Assembly: GCA_015520485.1 (NCBI GenBank)
Contig: WAPX01000044.1
Span: forward strand, 1 to 64,000
Origin: Archaeoglobaceae archaeon
GTDB lineage: Archaea; Halobacteriota; Archaeoglobi; Archaeoglobales; Archaeoglobaceae
Reading direction: 5' to 3'
DNA: 64,000 bases
Part shown: in pieces, positions 18,216 through 27,082 of the stretch
Numbering within the stretch: the stretch's first letter is position 1
Layout: the number at the start of each line of letters is the position of its first letter
Program-made: the position numbers and the translations under genes
The notes under the pieces: generated by a model
Database searches by the model: none
The model's input: only the letters and a program-made list of their open reading frames with translations
What the model was told of the DNA's origin: nothing

Positions 18216-19125
18216 ACCTCCTCAGTATCAGAATTCCAAGCACGTTTACGGCCAAACCTATGAAGAACAGCGATAGGCCCGCTGCAAACAGAGCCGGAAC
18301 CATGTATTTATATATGAACGCGTTTCCAAACTGGTTGGCTATGAGAGAAGATATCGTATAGCCGGGAGCGAACAGACTCGGGTTTATGTTGAAGGTGTTG
18401 CCTATAACTAAGCTGACCGCAACAGTTTCGCCTATCGCTCTGCCAAAAGCGAGCAAGAGTCCCGCCACGATTGCCGGTTTGATCTGCTTTACGAGCAGTT
18501 TTGTTGCTTCGTAGCGTGTAGCACCTACAGAGTAAACGGCCTCTCTGTACATGAACGGCAGAGCTCTGTAAGCCTCTCTTATTATCGCAGAAGCAAAAGG
18601 TGTAACCATGATGCCGAGCAGGACTCCAGCGGAGAGATAGCTGTAGCCCGTTACGGGTTTAAACGAAAAAAGAGGAATAAAAGAGAAGTGTTCGTAAAGC
18701 GGCATCATTACGTATTTCTTGAGCAGCGGTACCAGAACAAAAGCTCCCCAGATACCGTATATTATCGTCGGAAGCCCTGCCATTATGTCGGTTGCCACGA
18801 TTAAGGGCTCCTTTATTTTTGAGGGGGCGTAGTCTATTACGAAGACGGCAAAGGATACAGAGAGAGGGAGGGCTATCAAAACGGCGAGGACAGAAGTGTA
18901 AACGCTGCCGTATATGGCAGCTAACACGCCGTAAAATTCCTTGTTCGGATTTTCAGAGGCTATCCAGGCGTTGGTGGTGTATATTTTGAGGCCTTCGTGC
19001 TTGAATATAGGAATTGAAGCCGAAAAGTAAACAGCCAGCATTAATGCGAACAGTCCAAACACGAATAAACAGAAGGGCAGTAAAAAATATTTGAAAGTGT
19101 CAATGTGCCTTGCCTCTCCGTCCAT
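18199..19125 (-). CDS. pstC: Phosphate ABC transporter permease PstC
   Basis: The 308-residue permease has six transmembrane helices. The first helix is LPFCLFVFGLFALMLAVYF, and the EAA loop region is YREAVYSVGATRYEATKLLVKQ followed by AFGRAIGETVAVSLVIG, the PstC signature. It pairs with PstA to carry phosphate inward. It lies between pstS (71-base gap) and pstA (overlapping). The order pstSCAB-phoU is the common one in bacteria and archaea. Confidence 0.94.
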   Translation of the reverse strand: MDGEARHIDTFKYFLLPFCLFVFGLFALMLAVYFSASIPIFKHEGLKIYTTNAWIASENPNKEFYGVLAAIYGSVYTSVLAVLIALPLSVSFAVFVIDYAPSKIKEPLIVATDIMAGLPTIIYGIWGAFVLVPLLKKYVMMPLYEHFSFIPLFSFKPVTGYSYLSAGVLLGIMVTPFASAIIREAYRALPFMYREAVYSVGATRYEATKLLVKQIKPAIVAGLLLAFGRAIGETVAVSLVIGNTFNINPSLFAPGYTISSLIANQFGNAFIYKYMVPALFAAGLSLFFIGLAVNVLGILILRRYGYGR

Positions 19126-19196
19126 TTTAGACCTCCTGATTTTTATTTCTCTTTAAATCGTTGGATTAAATAAATTAAATAAATTCTGTAAATCCT

Positions 19197-20297
19197 TTAA
19201 ATCCCGGCCTCGCTCAGCACTCTCTGCGTTATGCTCTTGGGCAATCCGACGTATCCAGAGACTATATACTTGTCGTTTTGTCCCTGTGTCAGTATCCACT
19301 TGATGAAGTTATGAACAGCTTTACCCTTTACAGGATCGCTGTAGTTCTTCCATATCAGCAGGTGGCTGAAGGCAACTATTGGATAGCTATCTTTACCCGG
19401 TGCATTCAAGAGCTGTCTGAGGTTCTCCCTGTAACCGGAATCAGGTGGAGCTATATAAGAACTTACGTGCTGCGCTGCAGCTTTTATGGTGGTTGAATTT
19501 GCCATTACGTAGTTTCCAGCCCTGTTCTTCAGAGCTACCATTTTCAGGTTTTCCTTTAAAGCATAGCTCAGCTCCGTGTAGCATATGGAGTACGGCGTGC
19601 TCTTCAGCTCGGCAACAACACCCTGATTACCCTTTCCTCCAACTCCCCTACCCATCCTGTCAACGGGCCAGTTTACGATCTTTCCAGCTCCAATTGTGCT
19701 GTTCCACTCAGAACTCACTAAGGACAGGTACGTTGTGAAGATGTCTGTCGTTCCACTTGCGTCGCTTCTGTGTATAACCACGATTTCCCTGTGTGGTAGT
19801 TTAACTCCCGGGTTGAGGGCTTTTATCGACTCATCATCCCAGTATTTTATCTTGCCCATGAATATGTTTGCGAGTGTCTGTCCGTCTAGTTTTAGGCTAC
19901 TAACGCCCGGAACGTTGTAGCAGACGACCACCGCTCCAATTATATCCGGAAACTGAAGTGGATTCCTGCCCTCTGCTGGTGGGTGGTTGACGAGTCTCTC
20001 CCACAGACTCTTCTTCAGAGGTGGATCACTTCCAGCAAAGTCAACTATGCCTGCTGCAAAGTCAGCCTGTCCCTTTCCACTTCCTCCACCGTTGTACTCT
20101 ATTTTTACGTTTGGATGCTCTTTCATGTATGCAGAAATCCAGGCGTTAATTTGGGGTTGTGGAAAAGTAGCTCCGTCACCTATAATAACCACAGTTTTCC
20201 CTGTTGATACGCCTTTGTTCTGAACCTTGTTCTGAGCACAACCACAGATTGCAGTAGCAATCAAAAGTACAAGTAAGGCTATTAAAGCTCGTTTCAT
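19197..20297 (-). CDS. pstS: Phosphate-binding lipoprotein PstS
   Basis: The secreted solute-binding protein has about 366 residues. It opens with a signal peptide ending in the lipobox-like AICGC, so it should be lipid-anchored outside the membrane. GDGATFPQPQINAWISAY, EYNGGGSGKGQADFAAG, FAGSDPPL and IVVIHRSDASGTTDIFTTYL are PstS phosphate-binding blocks. I choose the ATG at 20297. The in-frame GTG at 20318 falls inside the TATA box (TATATATA, 20319-20326), whose spacing predicts transcription start at about the ATG, that is, a leaderless mRNA. First gene of the pst operon. Confidence 0.94.
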   Translation of the reverse strand: MKRALIALLVLLIATAICGCAQNKVQNKGVSTGKTVVIIGDGATFPQPQINAWISAYMKEHPNVKIEYNGGGSGKGQADFAAGIVDFAGSDPPLKKSLWERLVNHPPAEGRNPLQFPDIIGAVVVCYNVPGVSSLKLDGQTLANIFMGKIKYWDDESIKALNPGVKLPHREIVVIHRSDASGTTDIFTTYLSLVSSEWNSTIGAGKIVNWPVDRMGRGVGGKGNQGVVAELKSTPYSICYTELSYALKENLKMVALKNRAGNYVMANSTTIKAAAQHVSSYIAPPDSGYRENLRQLLNAPGKDSYPIVAFSHLLIWKNYSDPVKGKAVHNFIKWILTQGQNDKYIVSGYVGLPKSITQRVLSEAGI

Positions 20298-20427
20298 ACT
20301 TGTTTGCCATTGAAACACTATATATACTTTCTCGACATATTGTAATTACTATATATCTTCTATATATTTTCATTAGCTGTCGGTAGCACCGATATTAATA
20401 AGTATTCGTAGTTATTTTTTGCTGGCA
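20298..20427. promoter_or_regulatory. Divergent pstS / AbrB-PhoU promoter region
   Basis: This 130-base region holds both promoters. The pstS TATA is at 20319-20326, and a phoU-like gene box (GATATTAATAAG, 20391-20402) sits 25-35 bases before the ATG at 20428. Between them the element CTATATAT occurs three times in direct orientation (about 20318, 20349 and 20360). The repeats could be extra promoter elements or sites for a phosphate regulator, for example the AbrB-domain product itself; this is inference. Confidence 0.55.
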
Positions 20428-21384
20428 ATGAGAGTTGAAGCCAGAAAGATATACTTCAGCGGCGGTAGCAGTTACATCGTTACCCTGCCAAAAAAGTGGG
20501 TCGAGGAGAACGGACTGAGCGTTGGAGACAACGTGGTCATGTACGTTGGAAAATCAAGCATAAGTCTCGTACCCCAGATGCCCAAGAACGTCAGAAAGGA
20601 AGTTGAAATAGATGCAAACGGACTTGGCAAAGCCTGTTTACTCAGGAGAATAATTTCCTGCTACCTTGCTGGTTATGACTCAATTAAAGTTAAGGTTTAC
20701 AACGAGGAGCACAGAAACGCTGCCGACAGTGCAGCAGACACGCTCATAGGCGTGGAAATCATGGAAGACCTCGGCAAAACCATAAGCTTAGAAGTCTTCC
20801 TCGACGACAGGTTCAAGACCGAAAACGTGCTTGAGAAGATGAGCAACATGTGCCTGGCTATGCTTTCCGACTTCTGTTCCTCACTCCAGAACTTCAGCGA
20901 GTATATATGCAACTCCATAATTCTCAGAGAGAGTGAAATAGACAGGCTTCACTTTTTAGTGCTCAGACAGGTCGGAATGGCGGTTCAGCGAATCGCAATT
21001 GACGAAAAAGCAAGAATTCTTTTCGGTTACTGGACTTTTGCAAGAAGGTACGAGAGAATAGCTGATCATGCTGCAAACATGGCGAGGAATTTACTGAAAC
21101 TCGGTCGAAGCATTCCGGAGCTCTGCAAGATAGTCGAGCCCTGTGTGGAGATGCTCAAGATGTCAGCTCTTGCCTTCTTCAGGAGAGATGGTGAGATGGC
21201 TGATGCTGTTCTCACTGAGTTTGAAGATATGAAGGGCATACATGAAAAGTACTACGTCAAAATCGTAAACCACAGAGTTGAAGAGGCTCTCAGTATAAAA
21301 TCCATAGTGGACAGCATAGCCAGAATTGCCGCTTACTCAGCCGATATGGCTGAAATCGCTCTTGACATAGCGATGGACAGCTAA
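20428..21384 (+). CDS. PhoU-type phosphate regulator with N-terminal AbrB/SpoVT DNA-binding domain
   Basis: The 318-residue product begins with a swapped-hairpin AbrB domain (residues about 1-50: RKIYFSGGSSYIVTLPKKWVEENGLSVGDNVVMYV). Two PhoU-like helical repeats follow, with RARRYERIADHAANMARNL-type motif FARRYERIADHAANMA. This fusion is widespread in archaea and annotated as a phosphate uptake regulator. The AbrB part suggests it binds DNA directly and may repress the divergent pst operon. I take ATG 20428 rather than the upstream TTG because of TATA spacing. The role is inferred from domains and location. Confidence 0.88.
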   Translation: MRVEARKIYFSGGSSYIVTLPKKWVEENGLSVGDNVVMYVGKSSISLVPQMPKNVRKEVEIDANGLGKACLLRRIISCYLAGYDSIKVKVYNEEHRNAADSAADTLIGVEIMEDLGKTISLEVFLDDRFKTENVLEKMSNMCLAMLSDFCSSLQNFSEYICNSIILRESEIDRLHFLVLRQVGMAVQRIAIDEKARILFGYWTFARRYERIADHAANMARNLLKLGRSIPELCKIVEPCVEMLKMSALAFFRRDGEMADAVLTEFEDMKGIHEKYYVKIVNHRVEEALSIKSIVDSIARIAAYSADMAEIALDIAMDS

Positions 21385-21560
21385 ACCAGCTCAGGCTGCA
21401 AAAACGACGCCCTTTTCAGGCATCACCCCCCTCCAGCTCTACTGAATTTTATGCCCGCAATCACTGATATATGTTTCGGAAAATCTCAGGATGAGTTGAA
21501 CGATTAAAAAAATAGAAAAGATTTTTTAAAGACGATCCTTAACCTGCTTGGGTGTCAGAT

Positions 21561-22643
21561 ATGTCTGAAAATAATCTTGAAGAGGCAGTAGAGAATGTTG
21601 AGGAAAAAGCTGAGAAGAAAGAGGAAAAAGAGCCCGTTGCCACTCCTGTAGGAATAAAGATAGGTTCACAGCACACGGTAATAGTTACGGAGGAGGGTAC
21701 GTTCGTAACACACACGTGTATAAAAGAAGTTGAGAACCCGGTAACCGGAGAAAAAGAGTTTGTGATTGGAGATGAAGCCCTCGAACTCTTCGGAGATGAG
21801 GTAAATTACATGCTCAGGGGTGGTTTTCCCGGGACAGAAGAAGAGGCGGAATTGCTGAAGATTTACCTAGTAAAGCTTGCTAACATGTACGGATTGCCGG
21901 AGAACAGTTACGTAACTTACGCTGTACCGTCGATAGAGAGCGAGATCTGCGTAAACCTAGTTAAGAAAGTTATAGCCCAGCTACCCATCGGCTGGGTTGG
22001 CAAGGAGATGTGGAACGACTCTTTTCTTGGTGCTCTAGCTCTTGACGAAGGGCTGGATATGATAAACAAAACATTTCTGGTAATGAATCTTGGCTCTTCC
22101 ACGACAGAAGTGGTAGCAGTCAGGAGGGGGGGTATTGTTTACAGCCTTGTAACCGGAGCGATATCCGGAGACTCTGTGGACAGGAAAATCAGAAACGAGA
22201 TACAGAACGAAACGAGAGGAGCTGTAAACATAGACCTCAACACGGCAAGAGAGTTTAAGGAGAAGTACGCGAACCTGAAGAACTGGGAAAAAGTTCAGGA
22301 AACAGTCCACCTGTTTGAGAAGGGCAAGTACAGCTTCAGAGTTGACGAGTGCATAATCAGGCCCGTGAACGAATACCTCGAGGAGGTTGCCGATTTCGTT
22401 GCAATGCAGTTCCTGCCCGAGCTCGCTGAGAGAAACTTCTCGGTTTACAGGCAGATAATGAAGAAGGATTTCATACTCCTCGGAGGAATGGCTGAGATAC
22501 CGGGCTTGGCGGAAAAACTCGAAGCTCTGCTGAGAGACAGACTTGGGGTAGCAATTAAGATAAGAATGCCGGAAAGGCCTTCCGTGGCGTCGGCAAAAGG
22601 AGCATACATGATCTCGAAATTCAGGCTCGAGAACAAATCCTAA
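21561..22643 (+). CDS. Actin/MreB-fold ATPase of unknown function
   Basis: This protein of about 360 residues has an acidic, Glu/Lys-rich N-terminal tail (about 1-27). The actin-fold nucleotide motifs follow: phosphate 1 VGIKIGSQHTVIV at about 30, phosphate 2 FLVMNLGSSTTEVVAVRRGG at about 172-190, and the adenosine motif ILLGGMAEIPGLAEKLE near 310. IVYSLVTGAISGDSVDRKI resembles MreB after phosphate 2. It is not a clear MreB, crenactin or PilM. It heads a same-strand cluster with a coiled-coil protein, a MinD-like ATPase and a TadC-like protein. The start is ATG 21561 (or GTG 21552), just after GGGTG. A filament or scaffold role is an inference. Confidence 0.75.
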   Translation: MSENNLEEAVENVEEKAEKKEEKEPVATPVGIKIGSQHTVIVTEEGTFVTHTCIKEVENPVTGEKEFVIGDEALELFGDEVNYMLRGGFPGTEEEAELLKIYLVKLANMYGLPENSYVTYAVPSIESEICVNLVKKVIAQLPIGWVGKEMWNDSFLGALALDEGLDMINKTFLVMNLGSSTTEVVAVRRGGIVYSLVTGAISGDSVDRKIRNEIQNETRGAVNIDLNTAREFKEKYANLKNWEKVQETVHLFEKGKYSFRVDECIIRPVNEYLEEVADFVAMQFLPELAERNFSVYRQIMKKDFILLGGMAEIPGLAEKLEALLRDRLGVAIKIRMPERPSVASAKGAYMISKFRLENKS

Positions 22644-22710
22644 GTGTAACACAATTTTTTAATATTTCAAAATTGCATTTCTGGTGATAAATATGCCGAA
22701 GTGATAGATC

Positions 22711-23448
22711 ATGAAGAATGTTGAGGAGATACTGAGTAAATGGGACAAGCTGTTCGAGGAATTGAAAAAAGTTGTTGACGAGCTGATACCGGAAATTCAA
22801 ACTTCTTACAGGGAGATTGAAAAGAAGCACAGAGATCTGCTTGAAGAGGTAAGAGAGGTGAGGGAATCTTTTCTGGACGTTTCTGCGAGGGTTTCCAAGC
22901 TCGAGGTGGAAAAATCAGGAATTACTCCTGAATTAGAGGAAACAGTAAAAAAACTCGAAGAAAAAATAGCAGAGCTATCTGATAAGATAGAAAAATTAAC
23001 AGAGAAGGGACTGGCTGAAGAGCACGTCAACAAGATTAAAGAGCTTGAGAGAAACGTGAATTCGATTTTTGAGGAACTGAAAGAGATAAAAAACAGAATT
23101 TCGGCTGTAGAAAGCAGAGTTGAAAAACTATATTCATCCGATATCGGTGCAGAGCTGAAAAGAGAGGTGGAGGAGAGGATAGAAGAGAAAATTCGCGAGC
23201 TCGAAAGCGTGATTGAGGAAAAGCTGAAGAACATGCAGAAAGCGTATGATCAGGCTGAAGGCGATCAGGTAGAGGCTTTGAAAATGGAGCTGTCGAAGAT
23301 TGAAAGGGAGTTGTCGGAACTTAAGGAGGAGATTCAGATAAACAGGAACAGGATTTCATCGATGTTTGAAAAACTTGACGAAGTGACGCCGCTTATCGAG
23401 AAGAGAAGGGAGAGGAAGGAAGATACTAGATCTCCGAGATTACTCTGA
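22711..23448 (+). CDS. Coiled-coil protein in the actin-fold/MinD/TadC cluster
   Basis: The 245-residue, highly charged protein is predicted to be nearly all helix with continuous heptads from about residue 20 to 230 (for example EELKEIKNRISAVESRVEKL, ELSKIERELSELKEEI). There are no Cys residues, signal peptide or membrane segment, so it is cytosolic. It lies 67 bases after the actin-fold gene and 5 bases before the MinD-like gene, so the three are surely co-transcribed. Family unknown; similarity to SMC-type proteins would only reflect the coiled coil. A structural adaptor between the actin-like and membrane components is plausible but unproven. Confidence 0.7.
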   Translation: MKNVEEILSKWDKLFEELKKVVDELIPEIQTSYREIEKKHRDLLEEVREVRESFLDVSARVSKLEVEKSGITPELEETVKKLEEKIAELSDKIEKLTEKGLAEEHVNKIKELERNVNSIFEELKEIKNRISAVESRVEKLYSSDIGAELKREVEERIEEKIRELESVIEEKLKNMQKAYDQAEGDQVEALKMELSKIERELSELKEEIQINRNRISSMFEKLDEVTPLIEKRRERKEDTRSPRLL

Positions 23449-23453
23449 ATTTT

Positions 23454-24200
23454 ATGAATGTCAATGCTCTTGCTAAATTAAAAGAAATAGTACGTATTTA
23501 CGAGCTTTTTCGCTCACCCGGTGGAAAAATAATCTCCCTTCCATCCGGAAAGGGTGGAGTTGGAAAGACTGTCGTAGCCCTGCATCTGGGTGCAGCTCTT
23601 ACCCAGTTTTATGCGACTGCTGTAATCGACATGAACTTTGCCCTGCCAAACCTGCACAGCTACGTTAGAGAATTGCCGGATAAAACTTTAACTCACTACC
23701 TGACCGGGCTGTGCAGGCTCGAAGAAGTTGAAAAAGTAAAGGTGAAGGTTGGAAACTCAGTTTTACACGTCTATCCCTCCAGATCAATAGTCGATATTGC
23801 GAAAAAACCTGAACTCGAGAAAATAGTCGAATTTTTAATTTATTTAAAGAATAAATATGACTACATAATTTTAGATTTGCCACCCGGAATTTCCAAGTAC
23901 TCCCTCTACCCGGTAAGGTTGTCTGACTGCGTTTTCATCGTAACAGCTGATGAGAAAGCCTCATATCTCGACGCCACGAAAATTTCAAAGATATTCGGGT
24001 TAAGCGGCGTGAGAGTTTCAGGATACATAATAAACAAATACGAGAAAAAAAGGGACTTTGAATTCGAGAACGTCGTTTGCAAGATTCCTTTCAGCCCGGA
24101 TGTGAAAAAATTTCCGGAAGTGTGGAATAAAAGGTACTTCAAACCAAAGCTCGTAAAGTACTTTACTGAGCTGGCTGAAAAAATATCCCAGATGTGTTAA
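23454..24200 (+). CDS. MinD/ParA-type ATPase
   Basis: The 248-residue P-loop ATPase has a deviant Walker A SGKGGVGKT at 31-39 with the signature lysine, switch I area AVIDMNFALPNLHSYV, and Walker B YIILDLPPGIS. After VRLSDCVFIVTADEKAS comes the normal MinD fold. An N-terminal extension of about 24 residues precedes the first strand. No obvious C-terminal amphipathic membrane helix is seen, although ELAEKISQM at the end is weakly amphipathic. MinD/ParA proteins dimerise on ATP and position other machines. Here it lies directly between a coiled-coil gene and a TadC-like membrane protein. Confidence 0.87.
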   Translation: MNVNALAKLKEIVRIYELFRSPGGKIISLPSGKGGVGKTVVALHLGAALTQFYATAVIDMNFALPNLHSYVRELPDKTLTHYLTGLCRLEEVEKVKVKVGNSVLHVYPSRSIVDIAKKPELEKIVEFLIYLKNKYDYIILDLPPGISKYSLYPVRLSDCVFIVTADEKASYLDATKISKIFGLSGVRVSGYIINKYEKKRDFEFENVVCKIPFSPDVKKFPEVWNKRYFKPKLVKYFTELAEKISQMC

Positions 24201-24256
24201 CACATCATAAGAAGTTTCGTTAACTATATTTTTTACTATGGTTACGGGAGTAGTGA

Positions 24257-26461
24257 ATGAGCATTGAAAAACTTGAGGAGCTCAAAGTAAGGTTGAACTC
24301 AATTCTCGAAGAGGGAGAGAAACTAAAAGTTATAACTAAAGAGTATAAATCAAGAAAAAATATTGTAGACTATTTAAGAGAAAATTTTGAAGATTTGAAA
24401 AACTATTTCACTGAGCTGAAGAAAGAAAGAGAAACTAAAAGAGCTAGAAAAGGTTTAGAGGAGATAAAGAAAAAGAAAGAAAAACCGGCAAGCTTTTTTG
24501 AGAAGCTGTACGAGTTGTTAAGAACAGAAGAACTCAATAGAGACGTTCTCAGAATTTACACACCTGCTTCTCTGGTCAGGTACTACAGAAAGAAGTACAG
24601 AGAAAATCCAGAAAAGTACGCTGACATCGAAAAAGCACTCAGAGGGTGCAGGTATCCCATTACTGTGCCGAAATATCTTGCAATTGCACTGTTTTATCCG
24701 CTAGTTTTTACTCCTCTATTTTTCATCCTTGGATATTTTGCAGGTGAGGCTGCTTATATAATATATATACGCAAAATTCATCCACATATATATAGCCATC
24801 TTCCATTTTATCTTAACATTAATATCTCACATAACGTATCAATTCTGCTGGCATCAATTATATCCGCAATTCTGACTGCAGCAATAACGTTCGTTTTAAT
24901 GAGGTCCATCATCCTCGCCTATCCAAAAATGTACGCCTCTCACAGGAGAAGCCAAATAGAAGTTGTGTTCCCACATGTGGTAAATATGATGCTGGGGATG
25001 GCAAGAGGTGGAATACCTGTAACGGAGATGTTTCAGATTATTGCGGATGAAGTTTCTGTTACCGGAGAAGTTGGTAGAGAATTCAGGGTCATAGTTAACA
25101 GAGTTAGAGTATTTCACGAAAATTTAATTTCTGCTATAAGGTACGTCGCTTCAACCACACCATCTCAAAAGTTTTCAGATTTTCTGGACGATATGATAAG
25201 CGTAATAGAGGGCAGTGGAAGACTCAACGAATTTCTTGACTTTAAATCCCAGCATCTGATGAACGAGAAAGAAAAATATCAGGAGCTGTTTCTGAACAGT
25301 CTCGGAATTCTCGCGGAGGTTTACGTTTCAGCTCTCGTCGTTGCTCCCCTCTTCCTGCTCATCATTTTCGTTGTAATGGGTATGATGGAAGGTTACTCCC
25401 TTGAACTCATGAAGCTTGTGATATACGTCTACATGCCTGTTGGGGGAGCGATGTTCATATGGCTTTTATGGTCAATGATGTCCGAGTACGAAGTTAAGTG
25501 GACGGGAGAAAAGCTCAGAAAGAGCAGGCTTTCGGCAAGGATCTGTTCTGGCAGACCTCCAGCCTTTACTTATCCCGGAAGGTTTTTAAGAATATATCAT
25601 GGATTTATGAGATGGGTAAAAATGATCTTAGGCGATCTTAAAATATTTATATACAGACCAGAATACTCATTTTATATAACTTTACCTGCTTTTCTCCTGA
25701 CACTACCATTCATTTACAGGCTCAAGTACGAAACGATTTTTGTTGTTTTTTTACTGATAACTGTAACACCATACGCAGTACTCGTCGAAATGAAAAACAG
25801 GAAGATTAAGAAAATAGAGGAGCACATACCGGACTTCCTCAAGCAGCTTGCAAGTCTGAACGAGAGTGGTTTGAACATAGTTTCGGCGATAAGGGTTATA
25901 TCGGCATCCAACCTCGGAGCGCTGACTTCGGAGATAGTTCTCATAAGAAAAGACCTTGAATGGGGAATGCTGCTTACAGATGCTTTGAAGAGGTTCGAAA
26001 GAAGAGTTAGTAGCATGACTGTTACGAAGGTAACGTCCATCCTTCTAAAAGCAATGGAAGCAGCTGGAACGATAAAGGATGCGCTGTTTACAGCCGCAAA
26101 CGATGCTCAGCTTTACCTAGAACTGAAAAACAGAGTTAAAAATGAGATGTTCGTTTATATAGTTGTTATATACATGACTTTTTGTGTATTTCTGTTTACG
26201 ATATACATACTGACCTCAAATTTCATTCAGATTTTCTCCAAGATGCATATACCAAACATCGGGAACTCATACATTCAGTTCAGAGTACCCAATGTAAATG
26301 AAATGATTCAGCTTTTCTATCACACATCTCTGATAAACGGTACTGTAAGCGGATTAATTGCTGGACTCATGGGTGAAGGTGAGCTGAGAGCTGGACTGAA
26401 GCACGTTTTAGTTCTGGTCATGATTACGTACCTCGTTTTTACTTTTCTGCTTGGATACTGA
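24257..26461 (+). CDS. TadC/FlaJ-like type IV pilus assembly membrane protein
   Basis: The 734-residue membrane protein has a charged helical N-terminus (1-90). Two type II secretion F-type units follow. The first has TM pairs around 140-220 and MLGMARGGIPVTEMFQIIADEV with a cytosolic helical bundle and TMs near 365-410. The second has FLLTLPFIYRLKYETIFVV, then LKQLASLNESGLNIVSAIRVIS and closing TMs near 635 and 715. Such proteins are the inner-membrane platform of archaeal pili and archaella, working with a GspE/TadA ATPase. No such ATPase and no pilin gene are in the window. It overlaps the convergent HD gene by 23 bases. Confidence 0.82.
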   Translation: MSIEKLEELKVRLNSILEEGEKLKVITKEYKSRKNIVDYLRENFEDLKNYFTELKKERETKRARKGLEEIKKKKEKPASFFEKLYELLRTEELNRDVLRIYTPASLVRYYRKKYRENPEKYADIEKALRGCRYPITVPKYLAIALFYPLVFTPLFFILGYFAGEAAYIIYIRKIHPHIYSHLPFYLNINISHNVSILLASIISAILTAAITFVLMRSIILAYPKMYASHRRSQIEVVFPHVVNMMLGMARGGIPVTEMFQIIADEVSVTGEVGREFRVIVNRVRVFHENLISAIRYVASTTPSQKFSDFLDDMISVIEGSGRLNEFLDFKSQHLMNEKEKYQELFLNSLGILAEVYVSALVVAPLFLLIIFVVMGMMEGYSLELMKLVIYVYMPVGGAMFIWLLWSMMSEYEVKWTGEKLRKSRLSARICSGRPPAFTYPGRFLRIYHGFMRWVKMILGDLKIFIYRPEYSFYITLPAFLLTLPFIYRLKYETIFVVFLLITVTPYAVLVEMKNRKIKKIEEHIPDFLKQLASLNESGLNIVSAIRVISASNLGALTSEIVLIRKDLEWGMLLTDALKRFERRVSSMTVTKVTSILLKAMEAAGTIKDALFTAANDAQLYLELKNRVKNEMFVYIVVIYMTFCVFLFTIYILTSNFIQIFSKMHIPNIGNSYIQFRVPNVNEMIQLFYHTSLINGTVSGLIAGLMGEGELRAGLKHVLVLVMITYLVFTFLLGY

Positions 26462-26966
26462 TTTGTGCAAATTCAAGCTCTTTTTTCAGCCTGTTGTAGA
26501 ATTTGAGCATGAACTCGTGTCTCTCCCGCGCAATCTCTTTTGCCGTTTCCGTGTACAGGCAGCTCACGAGCCTGAGAAGTTTCTCTTCGAAGTGCTTTAC
26601 CGTATCCTCCAAGCTTCTGTTATTCTCTCCGCTGTAAATAAACGCCCTCGCTATGCCTACAGCCCCCATTGCATCGAGTTTATCGGCATCGCTCAGAACC
26701 TTAGCTTCAATCGTTTTTGGCTTTACGCCGGATGAGAACGAGTGAGCCTCTATGCAGTGAGCAACCTTTTCCGCAAATTCGGGATTTTCAGCCAGCAGCT
26801 TTCTTGCAATTTCAGCGCCTTTCAGTGCGTGGTTTCTCTGGCCTCTCGCAATGTCGTGCAGCTCGGCAGCCTTAACGACAACATTCACGTCAGCTCCCTC
26901 TTTTCTGGCTATGTATTCAGCTAACGCAACCACCCTTTTCACATGCCCATCGTCGTGGGAAGCCAT
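26439..26966 (-). CDS. HD-domain phosphohydrolase
   Basis: The protein has about 175 residues. The HD metal ligands are His in HDDGHVKRVVALAE, HD in AAELHDIARGQRNHALKGAEIA, His in AHCIEAHSFSS and Asp in VLSDADKLDAMGAVGIARAF. This matches the YedJ/uncharacterised HD superfamily hydrolases, which release phosphate from nucleotides or other small phosphoesters; the substrate is unknown. A TATA box on the minus strand (centre about 27000) puts transcription start near 26974. I therefore prefer the in-frame ATG at 26966 over the one at 26990. Confidence 0.85.
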   Translation of the reverse strand: MASHDDGHVKRVVALAEYIARKEGADVNVVVKAAELHDIARGQRNHALKGAEIARKLLAENPEFAEKVAHCIEAHSFSSGVKPKTIEAKVLSDADKLDAMGAVGIARAFIYSGENNRSLEDTVKHFEEKLLRLVSCLYTETAKEIARERHEFMLKFYNRLKKELEFAQISIQAEK

Positions 26967-27082
26967 GCTGTCAGTTGATCGGCATTGCATAAAAATTATA
27001 TACGATTTACCTGATTTTAAATCAAATAAATCTGAATGCAGTCAGTCCTGCAACTGAAACTCGAAACCAGGAGGTGTTACAT

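Noticed and set aside
22035-22652. 205-codon minus-strand frame inside the actin-fold gene, and similar long antisense frames (for example 1835-2479, 37772-38356)
   Set aside because: They lie opposite strong coding frames, have no start signals, and have shadow-like composition (His/Tyr/Val-rich).
26439-26990. HD protein as part of a CRISPR or defence system
   Set aside because: The motif order and size fit the general HD phosphohydrolase family, and no defence genes are adjacent.
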